A DNA stretch of 64,000 nucleotides from Halobacillus litoralis (GCF_020524025.1 NZ_JAIVKN010000004.1:248001-312000); one strand, 5' to 3'; positions 34,101 through 43,926 are shown, counted from the first letter of the stretch. The notes: generated by a model from the sequence alone, not told the origin. A program made the numbers and translations.

Positions 34101-34877
34101 ATGTTAGAAGGAAAATCTGCCCTTATTACAGGATCCGGTCAAGGAATCGGGTTGGAAATTGCAACGGAATTCGCTAAAGCTGGCGCGAAAGTTATGTTAA
34201 ATGATATTAACGAAGAGACGTTAAATAAGTCTGTTGAGGAGCTTAGATCCCAGGGACACACAGTAGAAGGTGTCGTTGCTAACGTTGCCAAGGAAGAAGA
34301 TGTGAAAAATGCGATTGAAGAAACGGTTAGTAAGTTTGGTCGTATTGATATTCTGGTCAACAACGCAGGGATACAACACGTAGCACCTATAGAAGAATTC
34401 CCAAGTGAAAAGTATGAACTTATTCTGGATATCATGTTGAAAGGTCCTTTCTTTGGTATTAAACATGCCTTTCCACATATGAAGGAGCAGGGATATGGAC
34501 GTATTTTAAATATGGCGTCTATTAATGGACTGATTGGTTTTGCTGGTAAAGCTGGTTACAACAGCGCTAAGCACGGTGTCATCGGTCTTACAAAAGTAGC
34601 AGCCCTGGAAGGAGCGGATCACGGTGTTACCGTTAATGCTATCTGTCCCGGCTATGTAGATACGCCACTCGTCCAAAATCAATTAGAGGATCTTGCTAAT
34701 ACAAGAAATATTGAAAAGGAAAAAGCTCTCGAAGAGGTTATTTATCCGCTTGTACCTCAAAAACGACTGCTCCAAGTGCAGGAAATTGCCGACTACTCTA
34801 TTTTCCTTGTTAGTGAGAAAGCAAAAAGTATTACAGGGCAGGCAGCTGTCATTGATGGTGGATACACGGTTCAGTAG
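34101..34877 (+). CDS. 3-hydroxybutyrate dehydrogenase (SDR)
   Basis: 258 residues. Oxidises 3-hydroxybutyrate to acetoacetate with NAD+. Classical SDR: TGSGQGIG cofactor loop, NNAGIQHVAPIEEF (the Gln-His-Val-Ala-Pro stretch is typical of 3HB dehydrogenase), SINGLIGFAGKAGYNSAK for Ser-Tyr-Lys, and PGYVDTPLVQNQL. RBS AAGGAGG. The convergent gene is a GntP-type permease; in Bacillus a comparable dehydrogenase (yxjF) and GntP permease (yxjC) are neighbours, so import and oxidation of 3-hydroxybutyrate is likely. Confidence 0.87.
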   Translation: MLEGKSALITGSGQGIGLEIATEFAKAGAKVMLNDINEETLNKSVEELRSQGHTVEGVVANVAKEEDVKNAIEETVSKFGRIDILVNNAGIQHVAPIEEFPSEKYELILDIMLKGPFFGIKHAFPHMKEQGYGRILNMASINGLIGFAGKAGYNSAKHGVIGLTKVAALEGADHGVTVNAICPGYVDTPLVQNQLEDLANTRNIEKEKALEEVIYPLVPQKRLLQVQEIADYSIFLVSEKAKSITGQAAVIDGGYTVQ

Positions 34878-34885
34878 TCAACGAG

Positions 34886-34918
34886 AAAAAGCCCCGCATA
34901 TATGCGAGGCTTTTTTTG
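34886..34918 (+). terminator. terminator after SDR gene
   Basis: AAAAAGCCCCGCATATATGCGAGGC stem followed by seven T. Confidence 0.9.
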
Positions 34919-34990
34919 TGTAATTTTATCCAGTCTTTATGCCCGCTCAAAAGAAATACAGGTCTCTATTAAGAGCACCTGTTTCTTTAT

Positions 34991-36277
34991 TTAGTTAATT
35001 CCCATCATGGCAAGGAAGATGATCGCAATTGTTGCAATCATTGGAATCAACAGCCCAACAACGAAAATATCTTTATAAGAGTCTTTGTGGGTAAGGCCGG
35101 TAACTGTAAACAATGTGAGTAAGGCTCCGTTATGCGGGAGGATCGAAGCTCCAGACGCTACGGATGTAATTCGATGGAAAGCCTCTAAGCTCAAGCCCTG
35201 ATTGACGGCAATATCATAGTACTCCTGGCCAAGAGCCTCCAAAGCAATTCCCATTCCTCCAGACGCAGATCCTGTGATCATCGCAAGTAGCTGCACAGCA
35301 AAAGCTTCTGAAAAGTAAGGGCTTAGTGGAATGCTGAAGATAAGGTCTTTAACGGTATCAAAACCAGGTGAGGCCGTAACGACTGTTCCAAAACCTACAG
35401 CTGCGCTTGTATTAATAGTGGCCATAACAGAACCAGAGGCTCCGCCATTAATGGCGCCGATAAACTCTTTATAGTATCTCCAATTGAAAATCATGATAAG
35501 AATGATCCCTATCAATAGAGATGCGAGTATGCTGATGTCAAAAATATTTAAGGTTCCAACAACGGCAACAAGAGGAATGGTTGATAAAATCCAGTTTGGA
35601 AGTTCGTCTTCATTCACACTTTTTACTTGGTTATCTCCTTCAGGTTCCGTGAATTTTTCCTCATTTTTAATCAGTTGTTTCTCACGGAATTTCAGATAGA
35701 AGTAACCGCCCACAGCCATAATTAGTGCAGCAACAATGCCCAGAATCGGAGCTGCCATCGTATCTGTTTTAAAAGTATTGATTGGAATAATGTTCTGTAT
35801 TTGTGGTGTACCCGGTGTAGCTGTCATCGTAAAAGTAAAAGCTCCAAGAACAAATGTGGAGGGAATTAGCTTTCTCGAAACATTAGCTTCGCGAAACATA
35901 GCAACAGCGAGTGGATAAACAGCAAATACAACAACAAATAAGCTTACTCCACCATAGGTTAGAATAGCTGCTGAAAGGAGCATTCCCAGGATTGCCCTTT
36001 TTTTACCGATGACACTTGAGATTTTATGTGCCACTGATTGTGCTGCACCAGTGTCTTCCATTAATTTTCCGAAAATCGCACCAAACAAGAAAATTGGAAA
36101 GTAGTCTTTGGCAAAATCTACAAACCCCTTCATATACGTGTCGGTGTAGGCAGGAAGAATATCCATGCCACTTAAAATCGCTACAACTCCGGAAACGAGT
36201 GGTGCAATCCAGATGATTGACCAGCCCAGGTAAGCTAAAAGCATAAGTAAACCGAGTCCAATAAGGATACTAATCAT
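34991..36277 (-). CDS. GntP family permease (probable hydroxybutyrate uptake)
   Basis: 428-residue transporter of the gluconate:H+ symporter family. Motifs: LFGAIFGKLMEDTGAAQSVA, TMTATPGTPQIQNIIPI, and SGASILPHNGALLTLFTVTGL. The last two are characteristic of the YxjC-like branch next to hydroxybutyrate dehydrogenase genes rather than of gluconate permeases. It converges on the 3-hydroxybutyrate dehydrogenase gene, so coexpression needs separate promoters. Substrate is inferred from context only. Confidence 0.8.
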   Translation of the reverse strand: MISILIGLGLLMLLAYLGWSIIWIAPLVSGVVAILSGMDILPAYTDTYMKGFVDFAKDYFPIFLFGAIFGKLMEDTGAAQSVAHKISSVIGKKRAILGMLLSAAILTYGGVSLFVVVFAVYPLAVAMFREANVSRKLIPSTFVLGAFTFTMTATPGTPQIQNIIPINTFKTDTMAAPILGIVAALIMAVGGYFYLKFREKQLIKNEEKFTEPEGDNQVKSVNEDELPNWILSTIPLVAVVGTLNIFDISILASLLIGIILIMIFNWRYYKEFIGAINGGASGSVMATINTSAAVGFGTVVTASPGFDTVKDLIFSIPLSPYFSEAFAVQLLAMITGSASGGMGIALEALGQEYYDIAVNQGLSLEAFHRITSVASGASILPHNGALLTLFTVTGLTHKDSYKDIFVVGLLIPMIATIAIIFLAMMGIN

Positions 36278-36498
36278 AATAAATCCCTCACTTTATGTGG
36301 TATCTGTCTTACTATGTCCTAAAGATAAGAAATAATGAGAGGAAGTGAGGGCTATTTAAAGGACGCGGTTTATTTATTGGTTTTGCTCTATTAAAGGTTA
36401 ATGCTGGTCATTTATTATGGTTTTACGAAGAAAAGAAAGGATCATTGAAGAATTAAGTTTGAGGTAATATTTCCGTCAGCTGAGTATTTGGTGGGGCC

Positions 36499-36524
36499 AA
36501 AAAACCACCTGCTTTCCTGCAGGT
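36499..36524 (-). terminator. second minus-strand terminator downstream of ppc
   Basis: Minus strand ACCTGC, AGGAAA, GCAGGT then GGTTTTTTGG. Confidence 0.65.
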
Positions 36525-36608
36525 AATTCATCTGACCTTTTGAGTTTCAGCCGGACATATGCTCCAATCATAGCAGCACAAAGGCTGCATGAAGAATATA
36601 AATCAAAT

Positions 36609-36640
36609 GAAAAAGCTGCTGGAAAACCAGCAGCTTCATA
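36609..36640 (-). terminator. terminator of ppc
   Basis: Minus strand GAAGCTGCTGG, TTTT loop, CCAGCAGCTTTTTC. Confidence 0.88.
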
Positions 36641-36658
36641 ATCATTTTTGTTTGTGAT

Positions 36659-39418
36659 TCAACCTGTGTTACGCAGGCCGGCAGCTATTCCGCTGATTGT
36701 TAGAAGTACTTCTGTCAGGATGTTCTGATCATTACTTTCAACATCGCGGAGTTCTTTAATTAATTCAACCTGGAGGAAATTTAAAGGATCGACATAAGGA
36801 TTACGCAGCCTGACGGATTCTTTAATGGTCGGCTGGTGATCCAGCAGTTCTGCATCCCCGGTGATCTTAAGCAGTATTTCCTTAGTCCGATCATACTCTT
36901 CTACAATAGTCTGGAATATACGGTCACCAATTTCCTTATCATTAACGAGAGCCTTATATTCACTAGCGGTTTGTATATCCGCTTTCGTCAGAGCCATTTG
37001 CAGATTGTTAATGGTTGAACGGAAGAAAGGCCAGTTTTGGTACATTTGTTTTAACTGCTCCAAATTTTCCACACTCTTATCTGCATAACTGGAAAGACCA
37101 GACCCAGAAGCATACCAGGCTGGAAGCAGCTGGCGGTTTTGCGTCCATGCGAACACCCAGGGAATCGCTCTCAGGTTTTCAAATTTTGAGCTGTCTTTAC
37201 GCTTCATAGGACGAGAACCTATATTTAGTTCACTGATTTCCTGCAATGGTGTTGCTTCGTTAAAGTAAGTTAAGAAATCTCCATCTCCAAATACCAGGTT
37301 TTGGTATTTCTTTAAGGACACTTCTGATATGTCTTCCAGTGCTTGTTCCCATGCATCTTCCCTGTGATGTGCCTGTTCTGATTCCTGTGAAACATTTGCT
37401 GCACCTTCCACCAGGGTGGAGGCTGCTTGTTCAAGACTTCGATAGGCAATATCACGCAGCAAGTAGCGGGAAGACAAGACTTCTCCTTGCTCAGTAATTT
37501 TCACACCTTCACCCAGCGTTTCTGCAGGTTGGGAAAGCAGACTTCGGTTCAAAGGCCCACCGCCTCGGCCGAGTGATCCTCCACGACCGTGGAAGAACTT
37601 CAAACCAACGTTGTATTCACGAGCCATTTCATGAATTTCCTGCTGTGCTTTATACAAACGCCAGTTTGCGGTTAACGTACCACCATCTTTACTTCCGTCC
37701 GAATATCCGAGCATAATTTCTTGATGGTTGCCGCGCTTACTCAAGTGTTTGCTGTAAACATCCATTTCAAATAACGATTTCAGAATTTCAGGGCCTGCAA
37801 CAAGGTCGTCAACAGTCTCTAGTAAAGGAGCAATATTCAAATTACTCTCAACGGTTCCATCGGCGTGAAGTCGATAGATGCCTGCTTCTTTAGCGAGGAC
37901 AAGGACCTCAAGCAAGTCACTGGCTGATTCTGTCATACTGATTAAATAAACTTCAATGGAACGCTTGCCGAATTCGATGTGTGCTTTTCTAATCATTTGG
38001 AAAACGTTCAGCATTTCCTGAGTAGACTCAGAGTAATCCTCGTTCAATAGTGAAATAGGACGGGGATCTTTAAGAATGTTCTTTAGGACTTCCAGCTTTT
38101 TCTCTTCCGATAAGGAAGAATAATCGTTTTCAATGCCCACTTTTCGTAGTAATTCTGTTACAGCTGATTCATGTTCACCACTGTGGTTTCGAATATCGAG
38201 AGTAGCCAGGTGAAAACCGAACATTTCTACCTGTCGAATTAATTTACGAAGCTTTTTCAATTCTCCGCGGTTTGGCTGGTGAGTCTGCGCGCTATCCCGG
38301 ACCTGACGTAGATCATGAAGAAGCTCATCAGCATCCGTATAGCCGAATTCAGACTGGCCAACGTGACGTAATCTTTCCAGGATAATCGCAAATTTACGGC
38401 GGTAAATTTCGCAGTCCACGCGCCACTTTTTACCTTTAGGGAGCTTAGCTTCTTCTTTTTCGATGGATTGTAACAGTTCATTCGAGACAGTAACTTGAGT
38501 AGAAGAATGGCTGAAGCGCTTCATTAGTTCGACTAAAGCATGGTCATATTTTTTCAAAACAAGTTTTCTTTGTTTCTGCAGGGTCTGCCAAGTGATTTCT
38601 GGAGTTACGTTTGGGTTTCCATCACGATCTCCACCAATCCAGGAGCCGAAACGAAGGAAATTCGGCACATGCCAATCCTCATTTGGGTAATGGTCCTCTA
38701 ATCGATTTTCCAATTCCTGATGAATATCAGGCAGGACGTCAAACAAGGTCTCGTCAAAATAATATAGGCCATTTCTTACTTCATCCATTACCGTCGGTTT
38801 ACGTTCTCTAAGTTCATCAGTCTGCCAGAGAACAGTAACTTCGTTCTGTAGGCTGTCCTGAAGACTTTCGCGTTCGCTTCTAGTCAACTGCGGGTGGTCG
38901 AGCTGTTTTAAAATTGTTGCAATACGCTTTTGAATTTCCAACACGGTCCGTTTTGTTGCCTCAGTTGGGTGGGCGGTGATTACTAATTCAAGGGAGAGCT
39001 GGTTAAGAACATCCTGAATAACATCTTTAGAGAAATTGTTCTTTTTCAAGTTCAATACAGCACTCTCAAGAGAGAACGGTTGAGCTCCATGGTCTTCACG
39101 TAGTTGATATTCGCGTCTGCGGCGAATGCGGTGGTTTTGCTCAGCGATATTTACGAGGTGGAAATAAATTGAAAATGCGCGGATGACTTGCGAGCGCATA
39201 GGAGGTTCGAGGCTCTGAATTTCATTCTTTAATTGACTGTATGTTGATTTATCCGGACTCTTTCTTAGGTCTTTAGTAAGTTGTCGAATAGTCTCTACTT
39301 TGTTCAAAAGTTCCTCTCCGCCATGGTGGACAAGGATATTCCCAAGCATTTTCCCTAAAGCATGGATATCCCGGCGTAAAGGGGTTGTATGATCGTTCGT
39401 ATTTTTTACGGTTGTCAC
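36659..39418 (-). CDS. ppc: phosphoenolpyruvate carboxylase
   Basis: Anaplerotic carboxylation of PEP to oxaloacetate. 919 residues, full length. Catalytic VITAHPTEATKRT with the first active His is near residue 150; GGDRDGNPNVTPE; the second His and Lys region MLGYSDGSKDGG; FHGRGGSLGRGGGP; C-terminal RNTG ending, as in all PEPCs. GTG at 39418 is the start, with GAAGGTG before it. B. subtilis lacks this enzyme; its presence fits a group that makes large amounts of glutamate family solutes. A cre-like site is 166 nt upstream. Confidence 0.95.
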   Translation of the reverse strand: MTTVKNTNDHTTPLRRDIHALGKMLGNILVHHGGEELLNKVETIRQLTKDLRKSPDKSTYSQLKNEIQSLEPPMRSQVIRAFSIYFHLVNIAEQNHRIRRRREYQLREDHGAQPFSLESAVLNLKKNNFSKDVIQDVLNQLSLELVITAHPTEATKRTVLEIQKRIATILKQLDHPQLTRSERESLQDSLQNEVTVLWQTDELRERKPTVMDEVRNGLYYFDETLFDVLPDIHQELENRLEDHYPNEDWHVPNFLRFGSWIGGDRDGNPNVTPEITWQTLQKQRKLVLKKYDHALVELMKRFSHSSTQVTVSNELLQSIEKEEAKLPKGKKWRVDCEIYRRKFAIILERLRHVGQSEFGYTDADELLHDLRQVRDSAQTHQPNRGELKKLRKLIRQVEMFGFHLATLDIRNHSGEHESAVTELLRKVGIENDYSSLSEEKKLEVLKNILKDPRPISLLNEDYSESTQEMLNVFQMIRKAHIEFGKRSIEVYLISMTESASDLLEVLVLAKEAGIYRLHADGTVESNLNIAPLLETVDDLVAGPEILKSLFEMDVYSKHLSKRGNHQEIMLGYSDGSKDGGTLTANWRLYKAQQEIHEMAREYNVGLKFFHGRGGSLGRGGGPLNRSLLSQPAETLGEGVKITEQGEVLSSRYLLRDIAYRSLEQAASTLVEGAANVSQESEQAHHREDAWEQALEDISEVSLKKYQNLVFGDGDFLTYFNEATPLQEISELNIGSRPMKRKDSSKFENLRAIPWVFAWTQNRQLLPAWYASGSGLSSYADKSVENLEQLKQMYQNWPFFRSTINNLQMALTKADIQTASEYKALVNDKEIGDRIFQTIVEEYDRTKEILLKITGDAELLDHQPTIKESVRLRNPYVDPLNFLQVELIKELRDVESNDQNILTEVLLTISGIAAGLRNTG

Positions 39419-39583
39419 ACTTTCACCTTCCTGTCAGATCGTTTAAGTATTTTGGTATTTCTATGTGTTTCATAATGTTATCAGAATAATTTGTATAGTC
39501 AAATGGATGGGCTCATGATAGGACTCATTTTCTATGATGTTTCATCACTGGTTAACTGGGGGGATTACTTCCGCCTGAAGAGA

Positions 39584-39597
39584 TGTAAGCGCTAACT
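39584..39597. promoter_or_regulatory. cre-like site upstream of ppc
   Basis: TGTAAGCGCTAACT matches the cre consensus at 13 of 14 positions (last base differs). Confidence 0.6.
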
Positions 39598-39665
39598 TAA
39601 CGCTGGTTGAATTTTTGTTCATGAATTTTTGTATATATCTGAAATTCCCAGAGACTTTAAACGTT

Positions 39666-40193
39666 TTAATCAAATACATTTCTTGATTGATATACCCAAT
39701 TATGTGAAGTCATACTCATTTCATATAGGTTCCATGTTTCCTGTCCTATCCTCCTATGGTTCATAAGCAGTCGCTGCTTTTTAAATCCTACTTTTTCATA
39801 CAATCGAATACCTGAGATGTTAAAATCGAAAACACCGAGAGATATTTCTCTTAATTTCAATTCCCTGAATGCATGGTTGAGAACACATTTCATTATATTC
39901 TCCCCCAGACCATTTCCCCTCTCTTCCGGAGATACGATAACTTTTCCTATTCGACCTTTCTGCCTACACCAGTCAATCCGCCCGATCGCTATATGTCCAA
40001 CAAGGGTGGAAGAATTCTTTGAAATTACCGTAAAGACCAGCTGATCTTCCTTCTCAATATAATTTTTCCACTGCTCATGATTAATTGGATGTTGAAACGC
40101 AGGTCCGCTCCATTGCATCAGTTCCTCAGGGTTTTTTACCCATTTCTCAATAGTTGAGAGATCTTCCATAGTACTCTTCCTCAGTTTTATCAT
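39666..40193 (-). CDS. GNAT family N-acetyltransferase (RimJ/RimL type)
   Basis: 175 residues. Acetyl-CoA binding motif A is IGKVIVSPEERGNGLGENIM, followed by the beta-bulge region LREISLGVFDFNISGIRLYEKVGFKKQ typical of GNATs. Substrate unknown. The gene is upstream of ppc on the same strand but 247 nt away, so a separate unit is likely. Confidence 0.83.
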   Translation of the reverse strand: MIKLRKSTMEDLSTIEKWVKNPEELMQWSGPAFQHPINHEQWKNYIEKEDQLVFTVISKNSSTLVGHIAIGRIDWCRQKGRIGKVIVSPEERGNGLGENIMKCVLNHAFRELKLREISLGVFDFNISGIRLYEKVGFKKQRLLMNHRRIGQETWNLYEMSMTSHNWVYQSRNVFD

Positions 40194-40665
40194 CCCTTCA
40201 TATCCCTTCTTTCCAAATATAATTTCGCCATAAGAACATAAGAAAATTTATAAAGAAACGATAATGCCTCACCATTGAAAGGTAGTAATTACTATAAAAT
40301 GATTGGGGCCCTCTTTCAATGGAAAATGTAAAGAAATCCGGCTGATCAGGTTAAAAAGAACGTTCATTATATATTCTCACGCCGGGTTTATTCTACCCAA
40401 ACTTAGGTGAACGTACTGTTCTTTCCTATACATATAGTACGATAATACTCATGTTCCCTGTTCTGCCTTTCAATTACCGGGAATTTGTTAATCATTCCTC
40501 ATGCATTGTAATATACAGGGAGGGGTACACTACACTATCTATTTACCTGATTATGGTATTACCACTTATTTGCTTTAAAGTGGTAATAAAAAACCTATTT
40601 ATATATAAGCGTAACAGGTGATAAACTAGGGTATGACATCAAAGATTGTAAAGGAGGGGAATGAC
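40194..40665. other. 470-nt regulatory gap with two nested dyads before an NhaC-family gene
   Basis: CCATTGAAAG (40272-40281) and CTTTCAATGG (40313-40322) are a perfect 10-bp inverted repeat; inside it lies the palindrome TAGTAATTACTA (40283-40294). A second strong dyad is at 40557-40588. No coding frame is convincing here. Confidence 0.5.
40557..40588. promoter_or_regulatory. 11-bp inverted repeat before the third NhaC gene
   Basis: TATTACCACTT and AAGTGGTAATA are perfect complements with a 10-nt loop, 78 nt before the start codon, followed by six A. It may be an operator or an mRNA hairpin; the A run would make it a terminator only for the minus strand. Confidence 0.5.
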
Positions 40666-42153
40666 GTGGCAGATAATGAAGGAAAAGATCAAGTCATCGA
40701 TGATGCCATAGGAGAAAGAGATATAAAGCGTTTAGAATTTCGTGGAGGTGTTTTCGCTGCTACGATTCCTTTAGTGTTTTTCATAATATGGGCCATTGTT
40801 TTAAGTGTAACAGGGCTCGTGACTGAACAAGCTCTGGTACTTGGAATGGTCATAGGAATTGGACTCGGACTATTCTTTTGTAAATCGAAGTGGTCAGATT
40901 ACGCACAAAGCCTTATATCCGGTATGGCTCAGCCAGTTGGGATTGTAGCCATCATTGCCTGGTTTTGGGCAGGGATGTTTGCGAACATGTTATCTGCAGG
41001 AGGGCTCGTGGACGGATTAATCTGGTTCGGTTTTCAATCAGGTTTGGAAGGCGGCGCATTTGTAGGAATCACCTTTTTATTGGCTGGGCTATTTTCCACA
41101 GCTGTTGGAACAGGATATGGTACGGTCGCTACATTTGGTGTACTGATGTACCCGGCCGGGGTCATCCTGGGAGCCGATCCTGTCATTCTGCTTGCCGCTA
41201 TTTTAAGTGGAGCTGTATTTGGAGATAATCTAGCTCCTGTATCTGATACAACTATTGTTTCTGCAACGACACAGAATGCAGATGTTCCGGGAGTAGTTCG
41301 ATCAAGATTTAAATACTCTCTTACCGCTGCTATTCCAGCCCTTGTATTATTTATTATTTTCGGCGGTGGTGGAGAGACAGGCAGCCAGCAGGTTGTAAAT
41401 CAGCTGCAGAATGAAGTATCCCCGGACGGGCTGTTTATGCTTATACCTTTTGCTCTTGTTTTATATTTAGCTTTAAGTGGACAGCATTTATTAACATCGC
41501 TTTCCTGGGGTATATTGGCATCGGCTGTATTTATTCTGCTGACAGGTTTATCTTGGAAAGAAGTGTTATACATTCATACGAATGCTCAAGGAGACGCTGT
41601 AATAGAAGGTGCCTTGATTGAGGGAATCAGTGGATACTTTAATATGGCAATCCTCATCCTCTTTATTCTTGCAGCCGCTTATCTCCTGGAGGTTGGAGGC
41701 ACAATGGATGTAATCAAACAATTCTTCCTGCGTATCATTAATAACGTGGTCCGTCGAGCGGAATTTGCGATTTTTGGAATTGTGGCTTTTCTGAATGTGT
41801 TTATTACCATTAATACAGCAGCAGAAATAGCAGCAGCTCCTTTCGTTCGGAAATTAGGAGAAGAAATGAACATTCATGCATACCGTCGAGCAAACTTTTT
41901 AGATACCGTTACATCTTCCCTTGGGTATATCTTCCCTTGGAGTGGCGGGGTTTTACTTGCGTGGGCAACTGTGCAGGGAGCAGCCGAGAAGTATGACTTT
42001 CTTCCTGTTGTCGGCCCAACAGAAGTTTTCCCATTCGTTTTTCAAGGATGGCTGCTTCTGATCGTTATGTTCATTGCCGCTTGGACAGGCTGGGGACTTC
42101 GTTTTACAGGAAAAAATGGTGAAGAAGTAAAGCCGGCAGATTACCGTAAATAA
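40666..42153 (+). CDS. NhaC-family Na+/H+ antiporter
   Basis: 495 residues, a branch distinct from the other two NhaC-type proteins in the window. Core motifs: GLFSTAVGTGYGTVATFGVLM and SGAVFGDNLAPVSDTTIVSATTQ, with the polar GDN-SDTT pair of the family. An acidic N-terminal tail of about 30 residues precedes the first helix. GTG 40666 follows AAAGGAGGGG by 7 nt; an in-frame ATG at 40633 is rejected. Likely sodium extrusion or a solute/Na+ exchange in this halophile. Confidence 0.83.
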   Translation: MADNEGKDQVIDDAIGERDIKRLEFRGGVFAATIPLVFFIIWAIVLSVTGLVTEQALVLGMVIGIGLGLFFCKSKWSDYAQSLISGMAQPVGIVAIIAWFWAGMFANMLSAGGLVDGLIWFGFQSGLEGGAFVGITFLLAGLFSTAVGTGYGTVATFGVLMYPAGVILGADPVILLAAILSGAVFGDNLAPVSDTTIVSATTQNADVPGVVRSRFKYSLTAAIPALVLFIIFGGGGETGSQQVVNQLQNEVSPDGLFMLIPFALVLYLALSGQHLLTSLSWGILASAVFILLTGLSWKEVLYIHTNAQGDAVIEGALIEGISGYFNMAILILFILAAAYLLEVGGTMDVIKQFFLRIINNVVRRAEFAIFGIVAFLNVFITINTAAEIAAAPFVRKLGEEMNIHAYRRANFLDTVTSSLGYIFPWSGGVLLAWATVQGAAEKYDFLPVVGPTEVFPFVFQGWLLLIVMFIAAWTGWGLRFTGKNGEEVKPADYRK

Positions 42154-42156
42154 ACT

Positions 42157-42194
42157 GAAAGCGTCATTTCGATATCGAAATGACGCTTCTTTTA
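42157..42194 (+). terminator. terminator of NhaC-family gene
   Basis: GAAAGCGTCATTTCGATATCGAAATGACGC, self-complementary, then TTCTTTTAT. Confidence 0.88.
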
Positions 42195-42245
42195 TGTCCT
42201 GCTTCGTTTAATATACAAGGTGTTTTAGGTAATGCAGTATTTTAC

Positions 42246-42734
42246 TCAGACGTTAAGCGCCGCTTTTGTTGCTTTTATTTGATCAAGATGACGAAGTTCG
42301 TGCCAGCCAATAAATTCAATCCACTGCATCAGGTTCATTTCACCAAAAGCAGGATGAGGGAAAGTACGGTTTTTTAAAGTTTCTTCATCCTTGTTATGGA
42401 TGAGGAAAAGAGTAGCCTCACGTGTTTTCTCCAGTCCCTGTTTGGCACCTTCAATACTCTGGAACTCTCCTTTAGGACGAACAACTTCAGGTGCTTCGAC
42501 TTTATAATCACGGTTGGTTGAACGGTGAATCGGTTTTTCTGTTGTCTGCTGAACATCCCCTTGCTTAATTGCCTGGTTAATTTGATAAACAATGAGCTGC
42601 TCCATTAAGTATAGGTGTTCAAGTACCTCCAAAATGGACCACTGATCCTTTTGTGGCTTTCGTGCAGCTTCTTCTTCAGGTACTTCATTAACAAAATCAA
42701 GCAGCTGTTTTCTTTTTTCTTCTAAGCCATACAT
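42246..42734 (-). CDS. DinB/YfiT-like metal-dependent hydrolase family protein
   Basis: 162 residues, four-helix bundle type. The three metal His are in LEVLEHLYLME (near residue 41) and in FIGWHELRHLDQIKA near the end, as in DinB_2 proteins. Members of this family transfer or hydrolyse thiols such as bacillithiol conjugates; here the substrate is unknown. Confidence 0.82.
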   Translation of the reverse strand: MYGLEEKRKQLLDFVNEVPEEEAARKPQKDQWSILEVLEHLYLMEQLIVYQINQAIKQGDVQQTTEKPIHRSTNRDYKVEAPEVVRPKGEFQSIEGAKQGLEKTREATLFLIHNKDEETLKNRTFPHPAFGEMNLMQWIEFIGWHELRHLDQIKATKAALNV

Positions 42735-43070
42735 AGAAATCTCCCTTTCCTTGTTAGTTATTTCGAGTCTATCATATCCATTGGACTAAAGGTGTTTCTA
42801 AAGACTTCAATTAATCTGAAACGTTTTTCTTTTATCTTCGTATAAAAATAGTAGTAAAGCCGTACACAATAGAGTGTCTCTGTTAAACGATGGTATATCC
42901 AATGATTCAGGAATAAGACTGCGGTAGATTTGAGCGCTTTTTATGGTATGTGATGCTCTGGAAGTAATAACGGACTTTTATACAATATAAAGGGCTGACT
43001 TTTACCTTTGGGTGGTATAGAAGGGTAGGGAGCATAAGATAAGAGGTACATAAAAAGGAGGACGAAGTGG
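42735..43070 (+). other. gene-free region before the AIM24 gene
   Basis: A 336-nt gap. I see only a CTTTTATA/TATAAAG repeat near 42976 and no convincing reading frame or terminator; it must carry promoters for both flanking genes. Confidence 0.4.
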
Positions 43071-43769
43071 ATGAGTGATTACTCAATAGAAGAATTTATT
43101 AAGCAGACGAAGCAGGATGACTCAGAGAATGATTATTTTGAACTGGAGACACCAAGGATTTTAGAGGTGAATCTGCTGGACCAAGTGTGGGCAAAGGCGG
43201 GAGCTATGATTTCTTATAATGGTCAAATTAAGTTTGAGCGTGAGGGAATATTTGAACATGGAGTAGGCCGTCTTTTCAAAAAAGCCATGACAGGGGAAGG
43301 CAGTTCTCTGATGAAAGCCACCGGCCGCGGCCGCTTGTATCTGGCTGACCAAGGAAAGAAGATTACAATTTTCGACTTGGATAATGAAACGATTACAGTG
43401 AATGGGAATGATCTGCTGGCTTTTGAACCAAGTATCGACTGGGATATTAAGATGATGAAAAAAGTTGCGGGAATGGTTTCAGGTGGATTATTTAATGTTA
43501 CGCTCAGCGGCAGCGGCCGTGTAGCCATCACTTCTCATTATGAACCGTTAACCTTACTTGTCCGTCCGGGAGAGCCTGTTATTACCGATCCCCATGCCAC
43601 AGTTGCCTGGTCAGGTCATCTGGAACCAAACTTTAAGACGGATATCAGTTTAAAAACGCTGTTTGGTCGTGGAAGTGGTGAGTCTATTCAAATGGAATTC
43701 CAAGGAGAAGGATTTGTAATTGTCCAGCCGTTTGAGGAAGTTTATACGACTGGCAGTCAGGGATCCTGA
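43071..43769 (+). CDS. AIM24 family protein
   Basis: 232 residues of the AIM24/TIGR00266 beta-rich family. Repeated beta-strand units ending in LYLADQGKKITIFDLDNETITVNGNDLLAFEPSIDWDI and a C-terminal GEGFVIVQPFEE motif. Mitochondrial relatives assist inner membrane architecture; bacterial role unknown. RBS AAAAGGAGG. No operon partner. Confidence 0.85.
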   Translation: MSDYSIEEFIKQTKQDDSENDYFELETPRILEVNLLDQVWAKAGAMISYNGQIKFEREGIFEHGVGRLFKKAMTGEGSSLMKATGRGRLYLADQGKKITIFDLDNETITVNGNDLLAFEPSIDWDIKMMKKVAGMVSGGLFNVTLSGSGRVAITSHYEPLTLLVRPGEPVITDPHATVAWSGHLEPNFKTDISLKTLFGRGSGESIQMEFQGEGFVIVQPFEEVYTTGSQGS

Positions 43770-43926
43770 TATTTGCAAAAGACAGGCATGAATGTGTTAC
43801 GATTTGAATAGAATGACAGCAAGAGAACTCAATGTGCTGTTCTTTCAATTTTTTCAACGGTTATCCTTTACTTCGTTATCAAAACGTTGTACCATGGAAA
43901 CTAACATAAAATAAATAACGGAAACT

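Larger units (their letters stand above)
36278..36658. other. 380-nt gene-free region with two minus-strand terminators
   Basis: Upstream part should carry the promoter of the GntP permease gene. Two hairpins with T runs on the minus strand (36499-36524 and 36609-36640) lie 85 nt apart after ppc. No coding frame longer than about 20 codons is convincing. Confidence 0.5.
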
